A stretch of 64,000 nucleotides of DNA from Physcomitrium patens (lineage: Eukaryota; Streptophyta; Bryopsida; Funariales; Funariaceae). The DNA lies in the NCBI RefSeq assembly GCF_000002425.4, contig NC_037270.1, positions 527,685-591,684 of the forward strand. The letters run 5' to 3'. Below, in pieces: positions 1 to 9,879 of the stretch. The notes beneath the pieces were generated by a model, which did not search any database, was not told where the DNA came from, and saw only the letters and a list, made by a program, of their open reading frames with translations. The stretch's first letter is position 1; each line of letters begins with the position of its first letter. The position numbers were made by a program, and so were the translations under genes.

Positions 1-932
1 GTGATTTTTTGGTCCTTAATAAAATTCTATTATAAAATAAGATATGGGATGTGAAACGAGAATAGGACCTTTACTAGGAATTATACAAGATGCCAACAAC
101 ATAATTCCTATTATAACTAGATAAACTCCTTTTTTAACACCTTATCTTCTTTGGCAACAATGCTTTTCATTTTGTCATTGCATTGTTTCTTTGGACAATG
201 TTGAGCTATGTGTTTAGCTTCTCCATAATATAAGCATAAGCCCTCTTGACATCGTTGAATCTTTTTCTACTCTGTAAGGGATTTAAAACATATCATATCA
301 ATTTCCATTGGTTCTGGCCTCGATGAATAAGTTTCTAAAAACTTAGAAATTGCCATCATTATTTGATTTATTCTTCTTTAGCCAAATCTTTATTCTTGAC
401 ATCTTTCAAATAATTGATTATCACATGGAATGCCTTGATTAAAAAATTATTCCAAAGATTCTTGAATTTGGTTGCAAGGTTGATCTACTTGCTTCTTTTA
501 ATTATACAACTTCTTGTCATAGACTCTGAACTACTTCCATAGGTGTAGACATAGTACTTCCATAATTCACATTAAAAATACGTGAGATTTCTACTCTTAA
601 AGTATTACCAAGTTCATGAAAATCTACAATAATTGCAAATCTATTCTCACTTGTGCTAAGAGTAGCATGCATAATCTTTTTCTCTATAGACAACTCAAAT
701 AAATTCAAAAAGCTAAATTAGAAGAAGATAATCTATAATCTCTAATATTAAATGAAAATTTCTATAAATAAAGTTAATCCACTTTCTTTAAAAAAAAAAT
801 CAATACTAAAAAATAAGATTTTTTTATTTAAATGTGAGTAGTCTTCAACCTTCAAAACAAAATAATAGAAGTAAAGTAATTCACTTACTTCTAAAATAAG
901 ATAGAAATACTAAGTTTGCACTCTTGTCAAAC
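1..932 (-). pseudogene. C0: decayed chromovirus gag, minus strand, cut by window edge
   Basis: Read on the minus strand, about 320-130 encodes a decayed zinc-knuckle region (EGLCLYYGEAKHIAQHCPKK) that matches the gag ends of C1 and C3; the second knuckle cysteine is now Tyr. After it comes a run like the gag/pol junction of C1 and C3. A short open stretch at 708-517 lies where N-terminal gag is expected, but I cannot align it confidently, and the capsid part seems deleted. Several stops interrupt the frame. The pol part would lie left of the window. The adjoining LTR (933-1248) and its primer site at 920-930 give the strand and family. No function is expected. Confidence 0.7.
920..930 (-). 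other. C0 self-primer binding site
   Basis: On the minus strand this reads TTGACAAGAGT and starts 2 nt after the C0 LTR end (933), the same spacing as in C1-C3. It pairs 9 of 11 with the LTR segment at 1099-1109 (minus-strand AGTCTTGACAA), which lies after a TATA-like run on that strand. Confidence 0.5.
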
Positions 933-1248
933 TATCAAGGATATAAATTTCAAAGAAAGAGAATCCTCAATATACTCTTGTATCACTAAAAGGAACTAAA
1001 AAGTGACTCAAAGTTGATATAATATTGAACTAGAATGGCTACTATTAAAAATAAGATGACTAGAAAGTCATGAAATAAGACTAAGGATTAGAAAGGCTTT
1101 GTCAAGACTAAAGAAGGATTTACTCTTGCCTCCATATATACTCTAAATTAGGAGCTACGTGGTGATGTCTTATAGGACTTTCAAAATATCTTCACTTTAT
1201 AAGACACGTATCTTAATTTCCAAGGTAAGTTTTTTATATGTACACTAC
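933..1248 (-). repeat. C0 5' LTR, R/U5 part
   Basis: The minus strand resembles the 3' half of the C1/C3 LTR: TATA-like GTATATATGG, the primer segment at 1109-1099, an 'atagccattctagtt' block, and an end ...ATCCTTGATA (from TTGACA by G to A). The other half of this LTR lies beyond C1 at 8902-9118, so C1 jumped into it. Confidence 0.7.
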
Positions 1249-1807
1249 TGTCATGGACATACACATGTAAGCCAGTAATTACATATATAAATAGATAAAA
1301 TTAAGTAAAAATAGATAAAACTAAGTTAATTCTATAGTATTTGATATAGAAGCTTCCTAGAAGCTTTATAGATGCTGCTTTGACTTTATAGGTATCTTTA
1401 ATTGACTTTTTGGGATTATAAACGTGGTCAACAAGTTGGCCATGTGCCACACATGTTATTAGCTTGAAGATCAAGCTAACTATGTGGCGTACATGTAAAA
1501 AAACTTGCCTTGTAAGTCAAGGCATGTGTCCTACAAAGTCAATACATATTGTAGGTCCTATAGAACGTCGCCATGTAGTCCCTAGTTAGATAGTATATAT
1601 AGAGACAAGAGTGAAGCCTTCTTCACTCTCGTCAACTCCTTTCTTGCTTCTAGTCTAGTTTCAAGGATCTCTAGTTTTTTTGGCTTTTGGCAATAGCCAT
1701 TCCAGTTTCTTTCTTAATATATATATCAAGTTATTTTTATTTTGTCATCTTTCTATGAGAGAAGTCTCACTTGTTTATTTGTCTTTATCATGTTCTTATC
1801 CTTGACA
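1249..1807 (+). repeat. C1 5' LTR
   Basis: Begins TGTCATGG and ends CTTGACA. A TATA box lies at 1594-1602, and the predicted RNA start and self-primer (ACTCTCGTCAA) at 1625-1635. U3 carries GAAGCTTCCTAGAAGC, a gapped heat-shock-element-like motif. It matches the 3' LTR at 8338-8896 over its whole length. Confidence 0.92.
1594..1635 (+). promoter_or_regulatory. C1 LTR TATA box and predicted transcription start
   Basis: TATATATAG at 1594-1602 is followed 31 nt downstream by ACTCTCGTCAA at 1625-1635, the segment that would form the RNA 5' end if priming is of Tf1 type. The less decayed copy in the 3' LTR (8714-8724) reads ACTCTTGTCAA. Confidence 0.6.
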
Positions 1808-1809
1808 GA

Positions 1810-1820
1810 TTGACAAGACT
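1810..1820 (+). other. C1 self-primer binding site
   Basis: TTGACAAGACT starts 2 nt after the LTR end. It pairs 10 of 11 with the 3' LTR copy of the primer segment (8714-8724) and 9 of 11 with the 5' LTR copy (1625-1635). Confidence 0.65.
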
Positions 1821-2019
1821 ACACCTATAATATCAGAGCTTTGTCTAATCTTGATTAAGAATGGATTATCCCTTTTTCTTCATAAGACACAAGTATATTA
1901 GAAGTTGCGGATTACCCTCTTTTAAATTGATATTGTCCTTAGTATTTTTTTTGTTCTCAAGTCCTCTCTTCTATTTGTCTTGAGTGATATTAGATATCTT
2001 CTTTTTTCTAAGTATTATC

Positions 2020-3017
2020 ATAACAAAACTTTTGCTGAAATAAAAAGTGCAATGGCACAAATGCAAGAGCAATTGAGGGAGTTAATACTTGCGATGCATC
2101 AACTCAATTTACCGCCACAAGGAGCAACAAGATTGGTAGGAAGTAAAGATATAGAAATGATTGGAGCTGTTTTAATATCTGCACCAAATCATGTCCTTTC
2201 TCCTATGGTGGAATGTCCTTAAAGTATTAGAGAACTAAGAATTGTCCTACCAGAGAAGTTTGATGGCACCAGATCCAAGTTTCGAGGATTTATCAATTAA
2301 GTACAACTTCAATCTCAAAGCTATCCAACTCTAGGATCGTAAGTTAGATTCATTGGTACACTTCTTTCAAATTCAGCATTATCATGGTTTTCATCTTTTC
2401 TTGAACGATGAGATCTAATATTGAATAATCTAGAGGCTCTTTTGGCAGAGTTTCGATCCATGTATGGAGAACATGATGCAATTCATATTGCAACCAATAA
2501 GATTCATATTTTACGACAAGACAATTGATCAGTAATGTTGTATGCTTCACAATTTTGATAACTTGCAACTGATATCAAGTGGGATGATGCTGCACTTATT
2601 AGCCAATTTTTCTATGGATTACAATATGAGGTAAAAAAATTAATACTCAACTTACTTGATCTTCAAACATTGAGTCAAGCAATTGATTTTATTGTGAAGT
2701 ACGACAATCACCTTTTTGAATTCCAATGTGAGAACAGTACAAGTAGACCTCAACGTTATAATAATTCAATAGCAACACCAACATCTCTTCAACACATACA
2801 TTCGAAAGTAGAGGATATGCAAATTGATGTAGTACGTTTCAAACTTCTTATTGAACAAGAAAAGACTAGTCGTCGTCAAGAAGGATTGTGCTTATATTGT
2901 GGAGAACTTAAGCACACTGCTCAATATTGTCCAAAGAAGTTATGTAACCATAAAATGAAGAGTATGGCGATCAAAGAAGATAGTATGTCAGAAAACAAAT
3001 TTGTCCAGCTACAATAG
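2020..3017 (+). pseudogene. C1 gag (capsid and zinc knuckle), start lost
   Basis: One frame aligns throughout with C3 gag, with in-frame stops after about 2220 and in the capsid region. The ATG used by C3 (52240) is ATA here (2020-2022), so the start codon was lost by G to A. The capsid part retains LPEKFDGTRSKFRGF and YASQF-QLATDIKWDDAALISQF. The zinc knuckle CLYCGELKHTAQYC is a complete CX2CX4HX4C. The frame ends at TAG 3015-3017, which C3 shares, so this is the natural gag stop. Gag would package element RNA in virus-like particles. This copy cannot make it intact. Confidence 0.85.
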
Positions 3018-3022
3018 AAAAC

Positions 3023-4998
3023 ATGCAGTTGGAACCTTGTACAATGCCTAGTGAAGGCCCTATTCTCTCCTCAGAACTATCTCGATGTTTTACAGTAAAT
3101 TTTATTCTAGGACCTAAACATCTCAAAGTCTTTGCCTTGCTAGATTCAGGAGCCTCAGCATGTTTCTTAGATGAAAAATTTGCTAAAAGACATAGAATAT
3201 TTTTAGTAAAGAAAACTAGACCTATTCATATAGAAGTCATAGATGGTCGTCCGTTGTCTTCAAGAGATGATACTCATGAAATCCTTCTGAGAGAAATAGC
3301 AACTAATGGTCATAGTAGCTTTGTAATATTTAATATCATTATATCTCTTTCTAATCTAGTCATTTTAGATTTATCATGGTTAGAAAAATATAACCCTAAA
3401 ATAGATTGGACTTCTCGTAGTCTTGACTTTTCTGAAAGTATAATTAAGAGTATAGTTAATTAAGTAGAAAGTCATAAGTCTAATATAATTAAACCTATAT
3501 TTGTAGATGCAAGTGCTTTTTTGCATATTGCAAAAGAAAGATCACCTTGTGTCATTTATGTCACATCTGTTTCTATTGGTAGAAAGACTTCAAGTGGCAT
3601 TCCAAGCCAATATCAAGATTTTTAAGATGTATTTGAGAAAAAGAATGTGGATACTCTTCCAGAATATTGTTCCTATGACTACTCAATTGACCTTCAAGAA
3701 GGAGCACAACCGCCATTTGGACCAATCTATAATTTATTTCAAAATGAGTCGGCTGAACTCAAAGAGTATATTGAAGATAATTTGGCCAAAAACTTCATAC
3801 GCCATTCCAAATATCCAACAGGATCTACAATTTTATTTGTGAAGAAAAAAGATGGATCATTGCAGATGTGTGTTGACTATCGAGGACTCAACAAAATCAC
3901 TATAAAAAACAGGTACCCGCTATCGGGATAGAGAGAGTTTACTTCAAGAAAATGATGGGCTTTTGGCTATCACTAATTATTCAATCAAGCTTGAAAATAA
4001 GAGAAGCACTAAGTTTATATATAATTTTTCCCTTTTGAGTAATTACACCAAATACACAATCCTCAAGTAACCCACAACTTCCAAAATATGATAAAATCTT
4101 CTAAAACCTTGTTTATTCTTATGTGGAGATTTTTCCGAACTTCAACCTCATATCTCCTAATCCGACCGTCCAAAAAATCTCAAATTTTACATGAAGTACT
4201 AATGTATTTTTATTAAATTTTACAACAAATTTCAACCGCAAATTCGTTGCAAATCTTGAGATATCTTGAAAACCCTAACAGACGCTTCAAACTCTTGTCT
4301 TTATACATCCGCGTGTAATTTTCTTCATATCTTACAAAATATAAGCTCAAATACCACGAAATTTGTGTATATAGCTTTTTAACACAAAAATTTACATTCT
4401 CCAAAAGTTTGAGCTAAAAATTCATCCGACTATTCAAGTTATGGCTCCAACCATTACTACAAACAAAACCGCTTACTTACTGCCTTTGATTTGGAAGCGC
4501 CGCCTTCACCTCCTTACAACTCCTTCATATAAACTCCAAAAGCAATAATTCTTTCGTAAAAAATATAGGCCTTGAAATCGCCATTCTATTCACACCTTCC
4601 GATCTTCAAAAGCTGCTATACAACTCCTCGTACTCTCAAAAGAGTAACAATATGTCTTAAATAAACACCTTAACTTCAAACGGCTATAACTTTTTTACCC
4701 TAACTCCAAATCGTCTAATTTTTGCACAAAAATTGTACCTTAAATCCTTAAAGTTACAATCCTAGCTTGTAATCTCCGAATGTTTTCGAAAGAGGAATTC
4801 TAATCTCTAATAAGGCCTTAGGCAGCCTCCTTGAAGCCCATTGGACATGGTATTCGATCAATAGAGATGAAGTTTCCCATTCCTTGCCTTCATCCAACCA
4901 TGCTTTGCTTTTATCCCTCCCAATTAGCCTCCTATTAGTTTAGATTTTCATCCTTAGGCTTCCACCTTCTCCCAAGGCTTCATACTAAATTTTTAGGT

Positions 4999-5046
<48 letters not shown>

Positions 5047-7755
5047 TAATATCAAAATCAAAACAAGTAAAGAAACAAAGTAAAGTTTCTTATACCAACT
5101 CCTTTTAATTTAATCTACTAGCCACTCTAACACACATCTAGATTTATTAACATATAATATGTTCTAACTAATTTTTACATATTGTAAGCATTTACAGTAC
5201 GACACTGCTACCTTTGATATCTGAACTTCTTAATCAGTTGAATCAAGCTAAGATCTATACAAAAATAGATCTACGGAGAGCATACAATTTGGTATGCATC
5301 AAAGAAGGCAATGAATGGAAGACTGCATTTCTAACAAAGGTATGGACATTTTGAATACAACGTCATGCCTTTTGGACTTACAAATAATGAATGATATTTT
5401 TTGATAATTTTTAGATGATTTTGTTATCTATTATCTAGACAACATCTTAATCTATTCTAAGAATCCAGAAGAACATGAACTTCATGTTTGCCAAGTATTA
5501 CAAAAACTAAAAGATGCCGGATTCTATACCAAGATAAAAAAAAAGTGTGTATTTCACACTACTCAAGTCGACTTCTTAGGATACATCATTTCAAATGATG
5601 GACTTATGATGGATCCTAAGAAAGTTCAAACTATTATGGATTGGAAGATCCCAAAAACGGTAAGAGATGTCCAATGCTTTTTGGGATTTGCCAACTACTA
5701 TCAGATCTTCATCAAAGACTTCTCTCAGGTTGTAGCTCCACTTATACGTTTGACTTGTAAAAAAAAACTTCAATGGAATCAAGAAGTAGAAGTAGCATTT
5801 GAAGCTTTGAAGACAGTCTTTGTTTCTGCACCAATCTTATATCGCATCGATTTTTTTAAGCCGTTTTTTATGGAAACAGATGCATCAGACTTTGCTTTGG
5901 ATGTCGTATTGTCACAAATGGAAACAAATGATAAACTTCATCCAATAGCTTTTCATTCCCAAAAATTTTTAGCAATCGAGATCAAGTATGAGATCCATGA
6001 CAAAGAACTTCTTGCAATCGTGGATTCATTTCAAGAATGGCACCATTATCTAGAAGGTCCTTCTAGTCCAGTCATAGTATATACGGATCACAAGAACCTT
6101 GAATATTTTATGTCAGTACATATTTTGAATAGTCGCCAAGCCTGTTGGAGTATGTCTTTGTCAAGATTCAAATTCAAGATCACTTATCAACCAGAAAAAC
6201 AACAAGGTTTGTCAGATGCACTCTCTAGACGATCTTATCTTGTACCAAAGGAAGGAGATGCTTCTTTTGATCAACAATGAACAATTCTCTTGAAGCCAGA
6301 GCATCTTCATCTTTGAGTAATGAAATCAATACTAACTGTTGATTCAACTTTTATTAAGCAAGTTCAGTCAAGTATGTCTTCCCATCCTCTTATTCGTGAT
6401 ATGAAGAGAAATCCTTCAAAGTCTCATGATATTTCTAAGTTTGAATTCAAGAAGAATCTACTATATTTTGAGGGACGTCTATATGTTCTAGAAGGTGAAG
6501 CTCGATTCCGTGTTCTTCAAGCTCGTCATGACTTTTCAACAGCGAGACATATTGGATACAATAAAACTTTGGAACTAATATCTAGGGACTTTTGGTGGCC
6601 ACAAATATGGAAAGAAAATATGATTTTGTACAATCTTGTGATGTTTTCTCGAGATCAAAAATTCCTTGTCATCGACCTTACGGACTTCTTCAGCCATTAC
6701 TCATTCTAGAATAACCATGGGTTTCTATTTCTATAGATTTCATCATGGATCTTCCAATCTCAGGTTCTTATGACTCTATATTTGTGATAGTAGATCATTT
6801 TACCAAGATGGCACATTTTGTACCATGTACAAAATCTATCACAAGTGAAGAAACAGCTAAGCTCTTTCTTGACAATATCTATCGCTATCATGGATTATCC
6901 AAGGGTATTATATCAGATAGGAGAACTCAATTTGTATCAAGATTTTGGCGGACTCTTTTTAAGATTCTAAAAGTGGATATAAAACTATCTTTGGTATTCC
7001 ATCCTCAAATTAATAGACAAATAGAGCGTGTTAATCAAGTTTTGGAGTAGTATTTAAGATGTACCATTAACTACCAATAAGATGATTGGACAACTCTTTT
7101 ACCATTGGCAGAGTTTGCTTACAATAACATGGTACATTCTTCTACAAAACAAATATCTTTCTTTGCTAATTATGGTTATCATCCACGACTTGATACTTTT
7201 GACTTTTCAAAAGTTGATAATCTTGCTGCAAAAGATTTGATAATTCATTTGTCAAAGCTTCATGCAACAATGAAGGCATGGTTAAAAAAAGCTCAAGAAC
7301 AACAAAAGATCAATGTGGATGTCTATCGAAAGGAACAACCATCCATCCATATAGGTGATAAGGTATGATTACTTCGTTGCAATATCAAGACCACTCGTCC
7401 TTGTGACAAGTTGGACTATCAAAGACTTAGACTATTTTCTATTTCTGTATAAATCAATTCAGTTGCATATCATTTATATCTACCAAAGTCAATGAAAATC
7501 CATCTAGTATTCCATGTGTCTCTCTTTGAACCATACAAGACAATGGACATATTAAGAAGAAGACAAGCTCCACCTCTTCTTATAGACGTGCATAATAATG
7601 AAGAGTTTGAAGTACAAGAAGTCTTAGATTCAAGGCAAATCCAAAATAAATTGGAATATCTTGTCCATTGGCGCGGATATGATATTAGTGAATGTACATG
7701 GGAGCTAGTAAAGAATCTTGCAAATATAATAAAGGTGGTGGAGGCTTTTCATTGA
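3023..7755 (+). pseudogene. C1 pol: protease, RT, RNase H, integrase, chromodomain
   Basis: Pol starts at ATG 3023, in the -1 frame relative to gag. The protease keeps LLDSGASACFLDE. RT begins before S1 ([15 protein letters not shown]) and resumes at 5205. After that a 1-nt insertion near 5340 and a short deletion near 5388 break it, and the catalytic YLDD has become YLDN (near 5440). RNase H (5606-6280) keeps METDASDFAL, HDKELLAIVDSF and YTDHKNLEYF. Integrase starts at about 6320; a frame change near 6650-6745 damages the zinc part, and the core keeps SDR. The chromodomain lies at about 7600-7750 (LEYLVHWRGYDISECTWE). Stops at 3461, 6278 and 7048 fit C to T change. Dead as a gene. Confidence 0.88.
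3921..5204. repeat. S1: solo LTR of the N superfamily inside C1 RT
   Basis: C1 and C3 align up to 3920 and again from 5205, so these 1284 bp are an insertion. It starts TATCGGG (TGTCGGG with G to A) and ends GTACGACA. The flanks are CCGC (3917-3920) and CTGC (5205-5208), a 4-bp duplication with one CpG to TpG change. A (TA)n run lies at about 5000-5042. The block GCAGCCTCCTTGAAGCCCAT near 4834 recurs in S3 near 50020, so the two are relatives. No coding is seen. Confidence 0.8.
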
Positions 7756-7873
7756 TGACATCCATCAAAATCAAGATGAAACCCTTCCTTATAAAAGAAA
7801 CAAGATCTAGGTAAGATAACATTCTACTTTCAATTCTTATTTGTAGCTTCTTTGTAGTTGTGACGCTCAAGAA

Positions 7874-8296
7874 ATGGAGAACCAACAACCAGTGGATTCG
7901 ACTTAAGAGCCTTCATTTTTTGACCTGCCAGATGAGACATTACGATTGTCACAACCTTCAAGACGATGTAATTGAGATGAGGATCTTCAAGAACAACATG
8001 TTTTTCCTTGAATAGATGGCGAGATACAACGCGTTTGGTATCACGACCTTGGAAGGGACTCCCGATGTTTGGTGATTTTACTAGACGTAGAAACAACTCC
8101 TGATGGTGTTCCAAATATTTTATTCGAAGGAAGTTATGAAGGCCTCAACAATGATGAAATAACTGGGTGGTCTTCCCGCCCTGGTATGGGACACTACCGA
8201 TGATTGAGAAGCCCTATCAATCATCTTTGAAGAGAACAAAGATCAAAGTATGTGGCGAATACAATTCATCGCATCATAGATTTTCTCAACGTATGA
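7874..8296 (+). pseudogene. C1 ORF3, conserved extra ORF after chromodomain
   Basis: A 141-codon frame (stop included) of exactly the same length as the C3 ORF3 (56833-57255). It has no indel but five stops (7904, 7973, 8009 and two near the end). At all five places C3 keeps CAA, CGA or TGG, so each stop is a single C to T or G to A change. Where C3 has a stop (57127), C1 keeps TGG. Visible blocks are RLSQPSRR, IQRVWYHDL, CLVILL and GWSSRPGMGHYR. It lies 118 nt after the pol stop, before the polypurine tract. I recognise no domain; the function is unknown. Confidence 0.75.
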
Positions 8297-8325
8297 TTAC
8301 TGCTTCTTGTGGAACTCGTCCCTAA

Positions 8326-8337
8326 AAGGGGGGGACA
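8326..8337 (+). other. C1 polypurine tract
   Basis: AAAAGGGGGGGACA lies directly before the 3' LTR (8338). It matches AGAAAGGGGGG in C3 and would prime plus-strand DNA. Confidence 0.75.
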
Positions 8338-8896
8338 GGTCATGGACATACACATGTAAGCCAATAATTATATGTATAAATAGATAGAAGTAAGTAAAAG
8401 TAGATAAAACTAAGTTAATTCTATAGTATTTGGTATGGAAGCTTCTTAGAAGCTTTATAGACATTACTTTGACTTTATAGGTGTCTTTAATTGACTTTTT
8501 GGGATTATAAACATGGTCAATAAGTTGGCCATGTGCCACACATGTTATTAGCTTGAAGATCAAGCTAACTATGTGGCCTACACATAGAAAAACTTGCCTT
8601 GTAAGTCAAAGCATGTATCCTATAAAGTCAATACATATTGGAGGTCCTATAGAACGTTGCCACGTAGCACATAGTTAGATAATATATATAGAGACAAGTG
8701 TGAAGCCTTCTTCACTCTTGTCAACTCCTTTCTTGCTTCTATTCTAGTTTCAAGGGTCTCTAGTTTTCTTGGCTTTTGGCAATAGCCATTCTAATTTCTT
8801 TCTTAATATATATATCAAGTTATTTCTATTTTATCATCTTTCTTTGAGAGAAATCTCACTTGCTTATTTGTCCTTATCATGTTCTTATCCTTGACA
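8338..8896 (+). repeat. C1 3' LTR
   Basis: 559 bp like the 5' LTR; the first base is G instead of T. TATA-like run near 8680 and primer segment ACTCTTGTCAA at 8714-8724. Followed by the target duplication ACTAC at 8897-8901. Confidence 0.9.
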
Positions 8897-8901
8897 ACTA
8901 C

Positions 8902-9118
8902 ATAGTTAGCTTGTTTCGAAAGCTATCCACACGTGGTTAATTTGTTGACCAAGTTTTTAACCTATCAATCAATTGTAAATATATTTAAAGTCAAAGAAAC
9001 ATCTTTAAATTTTTTAAGAAGCTTTTTTAAAATATATTATAAAATTAATCTATTTTTAACTATTTTTATCTACGTCTATTTAATCATATAGGTATTTACT
9101 AGAATATCTATGCATATT
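8902..9118 (-). repeat. C0 5' LTR, U3 part (continues 933-1248)
   Basis: The minus strand resembles the U3 of C1: the blocks for TTTGACTTTATAGGTGTCTT, ACTTGGTCAACAA, CCACGTGTG and CAAGCTAACTATGTAG appear in order. Together with 933-1248 it rebuilds one LTR split by C1. The outer end is approximate. Confidence 0.65.
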
Positions 9119-9879
9119 CGTGAGAGAGAAGGATTTTGAGGTTCTATTGATTTTAAAAAAAAAACCTATAAGAAGGTCAAGAGGTTACCTCTTCTTGCAT
9201 CTTCTTTATAGATTTTATCTTCTAACTTCTTATTTTTACTCCTTTGCGTCCAACAAACCTACTTGCTTTTTAGCTATCAATGCTTTTTTTTCTTACTTCT
9301 TGTATTCTTTTTTCTCAAATTATAATTTATGTTAGTGAAATAAATTAAAATTTAATAAATTTTTTGAAAAGATACTCATCTTAGATAATGGCTTGAACTT
9401 GTGGATCTTTGATTTTTTTTCTTTTCATCCATTTTTTTTTTTTTTTTCAAAAATTCTTCTATTTAATTTTTCTACCTCATTCTTCTTCTTAAAATTCTTC
9501 TTCTTTTCTTATTAATAAAGAATTCTCTCAAAGATCTTCTTATTTCTTTCTACACTACTCTTGTGAATAGAAGGGATATAAGTAATAGAAGAGTGATTAA
9601 ATCTTCTTATAACTAGAAAAAAAATCCTCTATAAAAAAAATTATAAATCAAAAAAAAAATAGTATAAGGGAAAAAGAAGGTGATTTAATCTTCCAACTAT
9701 TATAAAAAATCTTTCAATAAGAAAATTTACTAGAAAAAAAATAATGATTGTTGCAAATGAATTCTTCTTCTAAAAAAAATCCAACTCTTTGGCTACTTTA
9801 AGATTGAATTCCATTTGATAATTTTACATACAATTTTCAACCAATATATCTTTCTAGTTGCCTTCTAAGCTCATTAGAA
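9119..9879. other. AT-rich stretch, nothing recognised
   Basis: Rich in A and T runs, with low-complexity TTCTTCTT segments. A 71-codon open frame at 9120-9335 is low-complexity (Phe, Tyr, Leu) and has no family resemblance. I see no gene here. Confidence 0.5.

Larger units (their letters stand above)
1249..8896 (+). mobile_element. C1: full-length chromovirus, decayed, with nested solo LTR
   Basis: Both LTRs are 559 bp (1249-1807, 8338-8896) and are flanked by the 5-bp duplication ACTAC (1244-1248, 8897-8901). The order is LTR, primer site, gag, pol, ORF3, polypurine tract, LTR. Solo LTR S1 interrupts RT. Many in-frame stops and some indels make it non-autonomous. It sits inside the LTR of C0. 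Confidence 0.93.

Noticed and set aside
5000-5042. (TA)n run as a regulatory element
   Set aside because: Simple microsatellite inside S1; similar runs occur at 13676 and 16572.
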